From: Flaccisagitta enflata
Lineage: Eukaryota; Chaetognatha; Sagittoidea; Aphragmophora
DNA: 64,000 nt
NCBI GenBank assembly: GCA_965153355.1
Contig: OZ231127.1
Coordinates: 29,264,001 to 29,328,000, forward strand
Direction: 5' to 3'
Shown: piece after piece, positions 38,268 through 50,632 of the stretch
Layout of the letters: the number at the start of each line of letters is the position of its first letter
Position numbering within the stretch: position 1 is the stretch's first letter
Made by a program: the position numbers and the translations under genes
Notes under the pieces: model-generated
Database searches by the model: none
Told to the model about the DNA's origin: nothing
The model's input: only the letters and a program-made list of their open reading frames with translations

Positions 38268-38639
38268 ATCACAACCAAGTGGCCATTATTCTGCAACAAC
38301 AACACAAATAACAGAATTGACAATGACATTTTTATCCCTCTCACTGTGCAGCCAATCTTCATGTGTCAATCAATTCAAAAACAAGTATGATGAATACAAA
38401 AAGTGAACTAATAAAAAATGATAAAAGTTTTAAAAAGAATCGAAATGGTAAAAAAAAATCAAAAATGAAAAAGGGAAGAAAAACCAAAAAAGGAACGTTA
38501 CAAAACAAAATTGAATTATGATACACCTCAATGACGTAACTTGGATTGAAATAGCCATCCCACTGTGAACATTCTGCAACAATATATTGAACTAAGAAGA
38601 AAGAAAATCGTCACCTTGAAACCAACAGGCGATTCAATG
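38268..38639. other. A-rich non-coding DNA after the LINE relic
   Basis: Contains AAAAATGATAAAAG-type A-rich sequence at 38,390-38,520. It may include the 3' part of the relic, but nothing is recognisable. Confidence 0.45.
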
Positions 38640-39030
38640 TTAACGGCCTGTTTCTTTCAGGCCGTTGCCGATGGGGCAATCAACATCAGCGATATCAACA
38701 ACAACAGCAACATCAACAGCAACAACAACAAAAATAACAACAAAGCAACAAAATCAACAGCACACCCAGTAACAACATCATCATCAAAAACAGCAGCAAC
38801 TAATATCTTTCAGCAACTACAGCAACAACAAAAATAGCAGCAACAACAACAGCGACAACAACAGCGACAACAACAACAGCGACAACAACAGCGACAACAA
38901 TAGCAACAAGGATGACAACAACAAGGACAGCAGCAACAACAACAACAACAACAACAATTTAAACCAACGGGCACCTTAAAATCACCGGCCTGTTCCTTTC
39001 AGGCCGTTGCCGGTATGTCTCTCTCCTTGG
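38640..39030. repeat. (CAACAG)n array between two copies of a GGCCTGTT...GGCCGTTGCCG module
   Basis: A CGGCCTGTT(T/C)CTTTCAGG then CCGTTGCCG module of about 30 bp occurs at about 38,644-38,672 and again at about 38,985-39,013. Each is preceded by a CACCTT(G/A)AAA phrase. CAA/CAG/CAACAG/GCGACAACAA repeats lie between. The duplicated module suggests a larger repeat unit or a tandem duplication expanded internally. Confidence 0.75.
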
Positions 39031-39189
39031 AAGTTCAATCTGTGCAACCAGCAAAAAGAAAAGATCAGGTCTTCCGTCGGGGTGTTTCTGCTGCCTTCCT
39101 TTTTCTCTTACAGATCATTGCTACAATAGCAACATCATCAAAGGCAGCTCGGCGAGAGGAACAGCAACTGCGGCAAAAGCAACGGGGGC

Positions 39190-39545
39190 GACAAAGACCA
39201 CGGCGATAGCAGTGACTACAGCAGTGACGCTGATGACAGCGGCGGCGACAGCGGCGGCGAAAGCAGCGGCGAAAGCGGCGGCGACGGCGGCGGCGACGGC
39301 GGCAGCTGCGGCGACAGCTGCGGCGACAGCTGCGGCGAAAGCTGCGGCGAAAGCTGCGGCGACAGTACAACTGGGGCAACACCAAAAAACAAAAAACAAT
39401 GACAATCTGGCGAGTTCTGATGTCATCTGCAACGACAGCAGCGGCAACAATCGACAATGACAACCACAGCGACAACTCAGGCGATAATAGCAACAATGCC
39501 AATGGCAATGACAGCGACAATGACAACGACAACGACAATGACAAC
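39190..39545. repeat. (GCGGCGA)n and (CGACAA)n arrays
   Basis: GCGGCGACAGC/GCGGCGAAAGC units at about 39,235-39,365, then CGACAA/TGACAA units to about 39,543. They produce poly-Ala and Arg/Cys frames that are not genes. Confidence 0.88.
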
Positions 39546-39668
39546 TTTAACTCATTGGAATCAATTGGGACAAGTATAATCTAAAAATCTAAGCATATCA
39601 ACGTGTGAAGGCGTGAAGAAAAACAAATACTATTAATTTCGGTCAAAGTTTTTGTACTGGTAGCAACC

Positions 39669-39699
39669 ACTACTATCTTGCTAAAAACAAGATAGTAGT
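39669..39699. repeat. Short hairpin
   Basis: ACTACTATCTTG and CAAGATAGTAGT with a 7-base loop. The outer GTAGCAACC and GGTTGCTAT, about 60 bp apart, add a second imperfect stem. The function is unknown. Confidence 0.6.
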
Positions 39700-39744
39700 T
39701 AAGGACTCTTACGGGTCTGCTTTGGTTGCTATACTTTATATTAT

Positions 39745-40874
39745 ATTATATTATTATATATTAATTACCTTTAATGACCTTTGATTACCTATGATTACCC
39801 ATAATTTCATAATGACCTATGATTACCTATAATTATCTAAAATGACCTATAATCACCTATTATTAAATAATGACCTATAATTACCTATAATGAACTATAA
39901 TTACCTTTAATTACCTATGATTATCTATTATTACATAATGACCTATAATTACCAATAATGACCTATAATGACCTACAATGACCTATAATGACCTTGTAAT
40001 GACCTTTAATGACCTATAATTATATAATGACCTATAATTACCTGTAATTACCTATAATTACCTATAATCACCTATAATTACCTATAATTACCTATGATTA
40101 CATACTGACCTATGATTACCAATAATGACCTATAATTGCATAATAACCTATAATTACCTATAATGACCTATAATTACCTATAATTACATAATGACCTATA
40201 ATTACCTATAATTACCTACAATGACCTATGATTACCTATAATGACCTATAGTATCTGAAATTGCATAGTGACCTTTAATGACCTATAATTACCTATGATT
40301 ACCCAAAATTGCATAATGACTTATAATTACCTATAATCATGTAAATAAAAAGTGAAATGACTATATTGACTAAAATGACTGAAATGACTGAGAATGACTT
40401 AGAATGACTAAAAATGACTTAAAATGATGCATAATGACTTATAATGTCATAAAATGACTTCGAATGACTTAAAATGACGAAGAGGATTATATTGACTAAA
40501 ATGACAATAATGACTTAAAATGACTTGGAATGACTTAAAATGCCTTAAAATCACTTGAGATGACTTAAAATCACTTGAAATGACTTAAAATAACTTTAAA
40601 TGACATAGAATGACTTAAAATGATGAAAAGGACTATATTAACTAGAATGACAATAATGACTTAATTTGATTTAGAATGACTTGGAATGACTTAGAATGAC
40701 TTAGAATGACTTAAAATGACTTAGAATGACTTAGAATGACTAAAAATGACTAAAAATGACTTAAAGAAATAAAATTAATAAAAAAAGTAAAGTGTGACCA
40801 ACCGACCGACCGACCAACCGACCGACCGACCGACCGACGGACAAAGCGGGTTGTAGAGTCGCGTGCACGCGACT
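39745..40874 (-). mobile_element. A-family element grown by tandem arrays (A14)
   Basis: The right end, reversed, is TTTTTAGTCGCGTGCACGCG, then ACTCTACAACCCGCTTTGTC, a CGGTCGGTCGGTTGG block and CACACTTTACTTTTTTT. Inward lies an AATGACTTAG/A array of 10-bp units (40,345-40,765), then a TAATGACCTA/TAATTACCTA array (39,755-40,340). No CCGGCCTTG end was found. Left-arm homology ends exactly at this element, so it marks the inner edge of the right arm. Confidence 0.65.
39755..40765. repeat. Two fused 10-bp minisatellites
   Basis: About 58 units of TAATGACCTA/TAATTACCTA followed by about 40 units of AATGACTTAA-type repeats. Unit lengths vary by 1-4 bp. AAAATGAC repeats also fill A3 (7683-8100), so related arrays occur in two A elements 32 kb apart. 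Confidence 0.9.
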
Positions 40875-41114
40875 AAAAACGGAAGGGCACGAAGGAGTTT
40901 GATGACCCTGTCCACGAATATCGCCAATTTTCGTTCCCAATTCTATTCCCTTTATATTTCACCCCGATTTGGCCTCTTATCTGCGCTCCTTTCTGACCTT
41001 TTTTTCGTTTCTTTGCTTGGATGACAAGTTGATTTCTTCTTCATTGACATTCGACAGCCCAGCTTTAAAGAGCCCTGCTACCAGCTTTATATAGGCGTTC
41101 TCACACATAACTTT

Positions 41115-41325
41115 TATTTGCGTCTGGTTGTTTGTGTTCTTGTACACTTTCTAATTTCATTGGTCGAGTTTATGCCTCATTACGACTTCCCGCCTCAATC
41201 AATTTGGACGCCATTTTGGCTCTTCCCACACCCTCTCACCACACACCCTACCACACACCCCACACCTCACCCTACACCCTCTCACCCTATCACCTTACTT
41301 TGCTACTTATTTTTCTTTGTAGTGA
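41115..41325. other. Right-arm indel with CCCTACACA-like repeats
   Basis: Sequence between TAACTTTTATT and TTTGTAGTGATACC lacks a partner in the left arm (near 26,600-26,640). It contains CACACCCTA(C) repeats at 41,228-41,300. Its origin is unknown. Confidence 0.55.
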
Positions 41326-41571
41326 TACCTCAACGTAGTATTGCTGGTCTTCAATGCCCCTGCCATGTCGCATGCAAGTAGGGTTGCTGCGAATTCGACC
41401 CTAACTTGATGAACACCCACCACTCCTCTTCCTCTTTAAAACCATACCTTAAGACGTCTTTATTTTTTCGTCCCTCTTTTCTTAACTGCCACTTTCAACG
41501 TAACCCTACAGAATTGCGTGACCTCTTTCCTTCATTCTCTCGTTTTGTCTGTCCGTCTCTCTGTCTGTCTG

Positions 41572-41585
41572 TCCCTCTCTCTCGC

Positions 41586-41625
<40 letters not shown>

Positions 41626-41629
41626 TTTT

Positions 41630-41720
<91 letters not shown>
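41572..41720. repeat. (CTTT)n-(CT)n compound microsatellite
   Basis: About 45 bp CTTT then about 85 bp CT, at the locus that in the left arm is (GA)n-(GACA)n (26,201-26,330). Confidence 0.93.
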
Positions 41721-41723
<3 letters not shown>

Positions 41724-42617
41724 CTTTCTTTTCTCATGGCCATCAATTATTCACCCTTGACAAGTGATTTTTTCGTCAAGTCACTTTTTATTTATCTAAA
41801 CGTTTTTCTTTCTTTTCCTTTTCTGTTTCTAGCGTATTTGTGAAGAAAATAACTCAGGGTTTGCCCTACTAATTTGTCAATCGCCAAATCAGAGTGTGAA
41901 AAAAAAGTTTTCTTGCACTTTTAAAGAGCGTATACAGAATAAATGTCAGTGAAAAAGAAATACTCGGGAAATGTTTTCACAAAACGCTATTTATACTATC
42001 TAATGGATTCTAATTTCTTACTGCTTCTATTGCCTTTTACGCTGAACACAAGTTATATATAGTTACCTCTTCGAAATATAACCTGAAAATGAAACGATAC
42101 AAAATTCCCCATTAGTAATAACGAAGGCCAAGAGACCATCTGTTATAGGCGGATTTCTGTAACTGCCAATATACAAAACAATTAGAAATGAAATGAAGGA
42201 ACCAACATTTCCTACCCAATTTTACCCATTATAGGCGAATTTGCATTACTTTTTGATCCGGTATAGCGGGGTGTAACTGTAAGGAAAAAAAGCTGAAGAT
42301 GGAAATTTCATGTTTATCACAAACGGACGAACTGTCCTCCAACAGAAACGCGCACCTGCAAATTCGAAAAAAAAGCCCCATCGCAGTTTGAGTAAGAATT
42401 ACAAAACTTTTTCCTTTTTTTTCAAGTGATTCGTTGGTTGCATTTGTGTCGTCGATGTCGAAGGCGGCTTAGGTTTTCATTCTTGATCCAAGCAGTGATT
42501 GAAATCTCTCTCAACCATCCGGAAAACCTAAAGGAATCCCCAGGAAAAGAAGGGGCCAAAAAGCCAAAGAAACAATCTCAGAGTTTACGACAACCGTTTT
42601 CCATCGCCTGGCTTTGG

Positions 42618-42620
<3 letters not shown>

Positions 42621-42694
<74 letters not shown>
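42621..42694. repeat. (GA)n microsatellite
   Basis: About 74 bp; partner of 25,178-25,269. Confidence 0.95.
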
Positions 42695-42696
<2 letters not shown>

Positions 42697-43862
42697 CATT
42701 ATCCTTTTCTTTCCCTTTCTTTTGTCAGGGAGGGTTATTTGTTGCTTTTTTTCTTTAGGAGGTACCAAATCTCCTGGATTTGTGTTTGAATGTCCTCTCA
42801 ATTGACTATCCCTCGTTCCATTTACAAACTAAGCTTGTTCGATGTTCCGGATAGGTCGGATAGAGCTCAGGATAGGTCTGATAGAGCTAGGGATAGGTCT
42901 AATGCAGCTAGGGATAGGTCCTAGAGTAAACGATTTTTCTTGTATCCACGAACGCACGGCAGATCGAAGCGAGCTCGACATTCAACCACCCGAGCCGAAG
43001 ACACCTGCTGCTTTACTTCATGGTCTCAATCACCCGAGCTAGTTTTACCTTTTTCTTTACTACCATGTCTTACTCACCCAAGCCGGTATCACCTTCTTCT
43101 TTACTACCTTAGTCTCACTCACCCAAGTGGGTCTTACCTCCAGATTTGCTACCTGGTCTCATTTCTCACCTCACTTAGATCCATCACCGAGGCAACCTCG
43201 TTGACTTTTCCGCCTTATTTTCCATCACATCAACTCGCTCGAATCCCTTAACTTTTTTTCCTTTCTGTTCCAATGCCTGAAGTTCATTTCACTTTCTAAA
43301 ACTTTCTCCTACACTGTCACAAATCCAATATGCTATCGTATCTCCCTTAGCTTGGGAATTAAACGTCTTTCTGTTTACACCAAATTTGCATCCTCGTATT
43401 CTTCTTGTGTGTCGTCAATCTGCACGTACATCTGCAATTGCATTTTCGTCATAAATGGCGCATCGGATTTCACAAAGATGTCTCAAACCATGGGTGATCC
43501 AGGGAGAAACAGACAGAAAGGATGTCCAAAAGAAAAGAAAATAAAGAGGAAGAAAGTAGAGGAAGAGAAAGGAAAGGCGAAAGTAACGATACCGCCAGCG
43601 AATGACACGAACACAAACACCCAAGAGTGAAGATGGGCCCAAAAGTCCATTTTGTGTGTTTTCCTCGTTTTCGGCCTCATTTCCAAATGCCACTAAGCCA
43701 ATCAACAAACCACCATTTATGCCTTCACGAGCTCACGTTTAATGAGACAAATAATAGTCTTTCCTCCGTCTCTTACTGTGTTTGCGCCTCTCCTCATTGA
43801 CTGTCTCGGGTCTTTCTGTCTGTCTTTCTTAGTTTGTCTGTCTAATTCTGTCTGTCTTGCTT

Positions 43863-43900
<38 letters not shown>

Positions 43901-44276
43901 TATATGGCTAGGGAGGAAATTACATCGGACCGTTTTTTTATCACGCTTGCATACTGTCGTCAATCTGACGAAATACTTTCTCTTTTTTACGGAGGAGAAT
44001 CGGAGAAAGAGAAAGGAAAGGGAAAGAGATAGGAGAAGAGAGAGGGCAGAGAAAAGGTATCGGGAGATTGACGGAAGGATAACGTAAGAATTTGGCCACT
44101 TCCAACGGAGAAACTCCGGCATACATTCGTTTATGAGAGAGAGAAAAACAGACAGACAGGAGAGAAAGAGAGGGAGAGAAATAAAAGAGAGAGAGAGAGA
44201 GAGGGATAGAGAGAAAAACAAAGATAAAAAGAAGGAGAGACAGAAAATAGGGTAAGAAAGCTTCAATGACTGAAAT

Positions 44277-44279
<3 letters not shown>

Positions 44280-44362
<83 letters not shown>
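44280..44362. repeat. (AC)n microsatellite
   Basis: About 83 bp pure AC. Confidence 0.95.
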
Positions 44363-44366
<4 letters not shown>

Positions 44367-44558
44367 ACATGATCAAGTTAACATATGATGGCTTACATTG
44401 TTTGATCCATGCATCATGGGATTTGATTGCAGGATGAGACAATCAAGATTTTTTTTTTGATAACAATCTCACTTTATCAGTCTATCCCTTTTTGATTGAT
44501 CTGCTTCTCTGCAATAGAAAAAAAAACTAAGAAAAAAATCATAAAAAGTAGAAATGAA

Positions 44559-44611
44559 ACGTGACCAACCAACCAATGGACAAAGTGGGCTGCACGTGAC
44601 AAAAAAGATCC
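44559..44611 (-). mobile_element. A-family head remnant
   Basis: GTGACCAACCAACCAATGGAC, then AAAGTGGGCTGCACGTGAC and AAAAAAG, is a short reversed A-type head (compare 40,795-40,874) with the hairpin reduced. Confidence 0.5.
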
Positions 44612-44773
44612 AGTGATAATGTCAAAAAGAACATGCCCGATTGGGCAACTTGCTGTGTCATCTGCCTGTTTATAGAAGGAGCAAAATGGAAACACCAGCA
44701 GACAGATGTACAGGCAGAGAGACAAATAGACGGATGGATGGAAGGTCACTATACCCAAACTGAAATTAATGGA

Positions 44774-45390
44774 CACTGTGCTTTTAAAAGAATTCTCAGT
44801 GGAAAATCATATAACTGTGTGTTTTTCTGCATTTTTGAGCTGTATTGGGGTGTAAGAGCATGTAACTAGCAAAAATAAAATCATTTCCCGAGCGCTTTTT
44901 GTGTAATCTTCAAAACAGAAAAAAATTAAACCTTTCTTTAATGCAGATTCTTTTGAGATGTATTGACTCATTTTTTGATTCCATATTGTTATTCTATACA
45001 AAATTTCCTTTCATTTGATAGGTCACACTATATGGTTTTATACAGAAATTAGGTATTCATATTTTGAGCCACCGTTACTTTTTTGTAACGGTGACTCAAA
45101 AAATGAAAATTTTAATTCTTTGCAAAAGTATAGAGTGCGACCTATCAAATGAAAGGAAATTTTGCATAGATTAATATTATAGAATCAGAAATTTTGTCAA
45201 CAGATCCCAGAACAATCTGCATTGAAATTATGTTTATTTTTTTCCTGATTTTAAAGATTACTCAAAAAGCGCTCAGGGAATGATTTTGTTTTTGCTAGTT
45301 ACATGCTCTTACACCCCAATACGGCTCAAAAATGCAGAAAAACCCACAGTTATATAAATTTTCACTCAGAATTGTTTTAAAAGCACAGTG
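44774..45390. mobile_element. 617-bp foldback element (palindrome)
   Basis: The ends CACTGTGCTTTTAAAA (44,774) and TTTTAAAAGCACAGTG (45,390) are complementary. Pairing continues through CTGCATTTTTGAGC, GGGTGTAAGAGCATGTAACT, GAGCGCTTTTTG, AATGCAGATT and CCTTTCATTTGATAGGTC to a centre near 45,078 (ACCGTTACTTTTTTGTAACG). Each arm is about 305 bp and there is almost no loop. It encodes nothing. No clear target duplication was found, so the class is unassigned. Confidence 0.85.
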
Positions 45391-45833
45391 CGCACCACTA
45401 CTAGTTTTCCACAAAATAGGCAATATTGCCCATAATGCCTGAAACTAATTGACTCCTTGACATCCGTTATTGCACAACTGTATACAGAAATGTGATGATC
45501 TGAGGCTCAAATTTAAGTCTGGAACTAGAGTTTGAGCCTCAAGACTAGTTAAAAAATTGCTCAAAAATCGCTGTCAAAATCTCTTGGCATAATTGATGTT
45601 AAAAAACAGTTTGGGCCCGTTTCTAGTCACAAACAAATGCCCTCACTAAGTTTGTTCGCTTGCATCACTCAGCTCTGCGGCGCTTAACATGCTTGCTCCA
45701 TTCATGGGCTCTCTCACTCACTTCGCTAACTCCCTTGCGTTTAAAGGGAAGAATCTCATTTTTGGTCGTCATGAGAAACACACCCTAAGCCAACAGAAGC
45801 AGCCCAGGTTTGACATCAGATGAAGCACTCAAA
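45391..45833. other. Non-coding; dispersed TTGTTCGCT repeat
   Basis: 45,645-45,740 resembles 31,340-31,420 (TTTGTTCGCTTGC, GCTCCATTCATGGGCTC). No gene was recognised. Confidence 0.45.
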
Positions 45834-46073
45834 CAAGTGACGTGGGGTCACAATATCGTTGCAGACGGGTGGATAGGGGCAGCCAACCCCCACCCACACC
45901 CAACACCCCACCCAACACCTTACCCAACACAGTCACATACACAAAAAGCTTAAAAACGCTCGTTTTTCCACTTTTCGACTCATGCTCGTGGACTGACCAA
46001 TGGACGGACCTACAGATCAACAGACAGACGGACGGACGGACAAGACCTCTTATAGAGTTGCGTGACTGCAACT
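45834..46073 (-). mobile_element. A'-family element (A16)
   Basis: Reversed it has AGTTGCAGTCACGCAACTC, TATAAGAGGTC, (GTCC)n, GAAAAGTGGAAAAACGAGCG, a GGGTGTTGGGTG repeat block, CCACCCGTCTGCAACG and GACCCCACGTCACTTG before TT. Confidence 0.85.
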
Positions 46074-46232
46074 AAAAAAAAATCCCTCACTTCGTTCATA
46101 TCCACTCAGTGAATGAACTTTTCCCTCTAGTGAAGGTAGACTTTTGTCCTAGATAGTTTGGAAGCAAGGAGCACCTTGATGAGAATGATCACGTTTTGGG
46201 TGAATGAAATCATCGTCATCGATAAATGGCGC

Positions 46233-46477
46233 TTTTTCTTCTTCTTCTTCTTCTTCATCTTCTTCTTCTTCTTCTTCTTCTTCTTCTTCTTCTTCTTCTT
46301 CTTCTTCTTCTTCTTCTTCTTCTTCTTCTTCTTCTTCTTCTTCTTCTTCTTCTTCTTCTTCTTCTTCTTCTTCTTCTTCTTCTTCTTCTTCTTCTTCTTC
46401 TTCTTCTTCTTCTTCTTCTTCTTCTTTGTCTTCTTCTTCTTCGTCTTCATCTTCTTCTTCCTCCTCTTCTTCTTTGA
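46233..46477. repeat. (CTT)n microsatellite
   Basis: About 245 bp; gives poly-Ser/Leu/Phe or poly-Lys/Glu frames up to 226 codons that are not genes. Confidence 0.95.
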
Positions 46478-46504
46478 CGGGAGAAAAAGGGGGTAATAGA
46501 GTAG

Positions 46505-46791
<287 letters not shown>

Positions 46792-46908
46792 GAGGTTGAT
46801 GATTGATGACTCACAATTCTTATTCGCATGAATCAATTTATCTATTACAAGAAAAAATAAAATATTTCTGGATTTTTAGTTACGCGATTCCCACGAGACC
46901 CTGCTTTC

Positions 46909-47420
46909 TTTGTCCTATTCTATACAGGGAAAAATATCCAGACGTCCATCCGTCCTTCAGTCCGTCCATCCTTCCGTCTTTCCTTGCATCCTTCTATCCG
47001 TCCTTCCATCCATTTCCTCCCCCCCCCCCATTGGCCATCAAGGCCTCAAATTTGCCCTCCCAGCCCTCAATCAGCCTCTATCCGGTTAGTCCCGGCCCTC
47101 AATTCAGCGATACAGCCTCAATTCTCAAATAAGCCCCCTGCCTTAAATCTGCCCTCTAGACCTTCAATTAGCGCTCCAAGCACTAAATCAGCTACCCCTG
47201 ACTCAAATTTGCCGTCCAAACCTCAAATTTGCTCACCAAACCTTAATTCTGCCCGCTAAAGCCTGGACCAGACCCCTCAGGACGTCTGGAAATTCCTCTG
47301 GTGTTCTACAGGGCATTGACCCTTTGGGGCCGCTGCCCTGGTCTTACTTCACTTCTTACCTGGATCACTGCCAGAAGGGCATCGGGTACCGCCGACCATG
47401 TGCGATCCTTAGATGACATG
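46909..47420 (+). mobile_element. B-family element, 5' end eroded (B5)
   Basis: TACAGGG...ATATCCAGACGTCC is a decayed 5' block, followed by (GTCC)n and GGCCATCAAGGCCTCAAAT. The array is a degenerate CCTCAAATTTGCCC type, about 20 bp (47,040-47,275). It continues with the reversed block GGACGTCTGGAAATTCC...GGGGCCGCTGCCCTG and the 3' domain GGGCATCGGGTACCGCCGAC, ending AGATGACATG before TT. Confidence 0.8.
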
Positions 47421-47473
47421 TTTTTTTTCTGTTTTTTTGACCACCCGGTATTGCCCTTGGGCGACCCGTTTTT

Positions 47474-47975
47474 GGGCAGCGGCACCGAAGGGGTCGATGA
47501 CCTATGCTTTCACAGATATGGGGGATTTTCTCCTTCTCCTTCTCCATCCCCCCCCTCAAATGCCAGTCTCGAGGCCCAAATTCCAGCCTCGAGGCCCAAA
47601 TCCCAGTCGTGAGGCCCAAATCCTAGCCTCAAAGCCCAGATTTCAGTCTTGAAGCCTAAATCTCAGCCTCAAGGTCAAAATCTCAGCCAAGAGGCCCAGA
47701 TCTCGGCCTTGAGGCCCAAATCTCAGCCTTGAGGCTAGGATTTGGGCCTTGAGGCTAGGATTTTGGCCTTGAGGCTAAGATTTGGGCCTCGAGACTAGGA
47801 TTTGGGCCTTGAGAGCTGGCCTCAAGGGGGGGAGGGACGGAGGAGAAGGAGGAGGAGGAGAAAATTCCCCATACGTGTGAAAGCATAGGTCATCGACCCC
47901 TTTGGGGCCGCTGCCCTGCTCCCCCCTCAACTTCAACCACAACCTACTTAGGCAGGGCACGGGTACCGCTGACCA
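47474..47975 (+). mobile_element. C-family element, foldback array (C2)
   Basis: Starts GGGCAGCGGCACCGAAGGGG after TTTTT, then GATGACCTATGCTTTCACAG and TTTTCTCCTTCTCC. The 20-bp array (CCTCGAGGCCCAAATTCCAG type) reverses strand near 47,690, and the 5' block returns inverted at 47,850-47,915. The 3' domain is CCTACTTAGGCAGGGCACGG then GTACCGCTGACCATC. C1 has the same plan. Confidence 0.83.
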
Positions 47976-47989
47976 TCTAACGATTTTGC

Positions 47990-48075
47990 GGCTATTGCAT
48001 ATTTGCGGTGTTTGGTCTCACTGCTCCTGCCCGAATGCTCTAGTAACCTCAAATGAAGCTCCTGCCCTCTCACAA
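47990..48075 (+). mobile_element. A-family tail remnant next to C2
   Basis: CTCACTGCTCCTGCCCGAAT, AGTAACCTCAAATGAAGCTC, CCTGCCC and a decayed end. It matches the GGTGACCTCAA subtype tail (compare 60,480-60,573) and suggests that C2 inserted into an A element whose head is lost. Confidence 0.55.
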
Positions 48076-48787
<712 letters not shown>

Positions 48788-48837
48788 CTGTGTGTATTTT
48801 GTATGTGTCTTTGCGTCTTAGCTGAGCCTTGCTGTTT

Positions 48838-49033
48838 TTTTGTTGTTGTTGTTGTTATTTTATTGTTGTTATTATTGTTGTTGTTGTTGTTGTTATTGTT
48901 GTTGTTGTTGTTGTTGTTGTTATTTTTTGTTGTTATTGTTTTTGTTTTATTGTTGTTGTTGTTGTTGTTGTTGTTATTTGTTGTTGTTGTTTGTTGTTTT
49001 TGTTGTTTTTTTGTTGTTTTTTTGTTGTTGTTT

Positions 49034-49112
<79 letters not shown>
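48838..49112. repeat. (TTG)n microsatellite
   Basis: About 275 bp of TTG with TTA and TTTT interruptions in the first two thirds and a pure last third. Confidence 0.94.
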
Positions 49113-49192
49113 CATGGTCGCTAGGAAAATTACCGTTGATGAAGTTTGGTCCCCAGAAACATTTCCATTTTAAAAATTTTCCTGTGACACCT

Positions 49193-49291
49193 ATGAATGA
49201 ATGAATGAATGAATGAATGAATGAATGACTAAATGAAAGAATAAATGAATGAATAAATGAATGAATGGATCAATGAATAAATGAATGAATT
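49193..49291. repeat. (GAAT)n microsatellite
   Basis: GAAT units with CTAA/GAATAA variants. Confidence 0.93.
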
Positions 49292-49727
49292 CCAAACTCT
49301 TGACTTTGTATTTGTCTTTATATTTGTCTTTGTATTAATGTCATTTATAAACGGATGAGACAAGGACACTCAGCAAGGTCTCAATGGAATGATCTTTCGC
49401 AGAGTTTCAAAAGGTCATGGATTTTGCTATGTTTTTCGCATTGGTTGGGTGTAAAACACTGACAAACAAGTTGCTCGTTGTTTTTTTGTTTTTTTTTGTT
49501 TTTTTTTGTTTTGTCAATATAGTTAGTTAAAGGTACGGACAAGTCACCAAAAAATAATGAATGGAAACAAGGAGCAAACAATTATGCAACCTGATGTGAT
49601 CACGTATTGGGTGCTGATCCCATCGGCCCAGCTGATAATTTGCCGCCAAGAGAAATATGGGTTGAATCGATGAAATCATCGTCATCGATATAGTTTTGAG
49701 GATAAGAGGCGATTCTTCTTCTTCCTC

Positions 49728-49902
49728 TTTTCTTCCCCTTCTCCCTCTTTTTCTTCTTCTCCTTCTTCTTCTTCTTCTTCTTCTTCTTCTTCTTCTTCTT
49801 CTTCTTCTTCTTCTTCTTCTTCTTCTTCTTCTTCTTCTTCTTCTTCTTCTTCTTCTTCTTCTTCTTCTTCTTCTTCTTCTTCTTCTTCTTCTTCTTCTTC
49901 TT
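49728..49902. repeat. (CTT)n microsatellite
   Basis: About 175 bp. The flank GAAATCATCGTCATCGATA before it (49,671-49,689) also precedes the CTT tract at 46,233 (46,206-46,224), so the two arrays belong to one duplicated locus or repeat. Confidence 0.93.
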
Positions 49903-49956
49903 TGTCCTCTCTTCTTAGAAGCGATTTTTCTTCTTCTTTTTCCTCTTCTTCTTTTT

Positions 49957-50632
49957 ATTCGCGTGCTACACCCCGCTTTGTTGGTTGGTTGGTCGGTCGG
50001 TCTGCCGGTCGGTTGGTCGGTCGATCGGTTGGTCAGTCGGTCCCTTTTCACTTTTTCGATGGTTTTTCAGCTTTTTGGGCAGCGGTCCCAAAGCGCCGAT
50101 GTCCTGCACCACACAGGGGGGAATTTCCGGATGTCCGAATGTCCGGTTGTCCGGATGTCTGTTCATCCGTCCTTCCCCCCCTCCCTGGCCGTCAAAGCCT
50201 CAAATCCTCACTCTCAGGCCTGATTTAGGCTGTCTAAGCCCTCAAATCAGCCTCCAGGCCTCAAATAGGCTCTCCAGGCCTCAAATCAGCTCTCAAGGTC
50301 AAAATCAGCTCTTCAGGCTTCAAATCTGCTCTCCAAACCTCAAATCAGCGTTCCAGGCCTCAAATCAGACTTCCAGGCCTCAAATCAGACTTCCAGGCCT
50401 CAAATCTGACCCTAATGCCTCAAGCCGGCCCAAGACCTCAAATCTTATTTTCAGACCTAAAATCTTTCCCCCAGACCTCATATCCTGCTTAGATTACCTC
50501 TTAGGCCTAATATATTCCCCCTTAGGACGTCTGGAAATTCCCCTCTATGTCCTACAGGATGCCCTAGTGACCTCTAGCACTGCTCCTGCCCACCCGCATG
50601 CAACGAGAGTAATTGTGTATCCGGCCTTGTTC
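49957..50632 (+). mobile_element. A-family element with nested B element (A18)
   Basis: Head TTCGCGTGCTACACCCCGC and a GGTTGGTCGGTCGG block to about 50,070. The tail resumes at 50,561 with CTAGTGACCTCTAGCACTGC, CACCCGCATGCAACGAG and TATCCGGCCTTG. The second arm of the 5' hairpin is deleted. Confidence 0.78.
50077..50560 (+). mobile_element. B-family element nested in A18 (B6)
   Basis: GGGCAGCGGTCCCAAAGCGC, GATGTCCTGCACCACACAGG, a GTCCGGATGTCC block, a CCTCAAATCAGCTCTCAGG-like 19-21-bp array, then the reversed GGACGTCTGGAAATTCCCC block. It stops at CTACAGGATG, so the B 3' domain (GGTACCGCTGACC to CTTG) is missing. This is a truncated copy. Confidence 0.78.
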
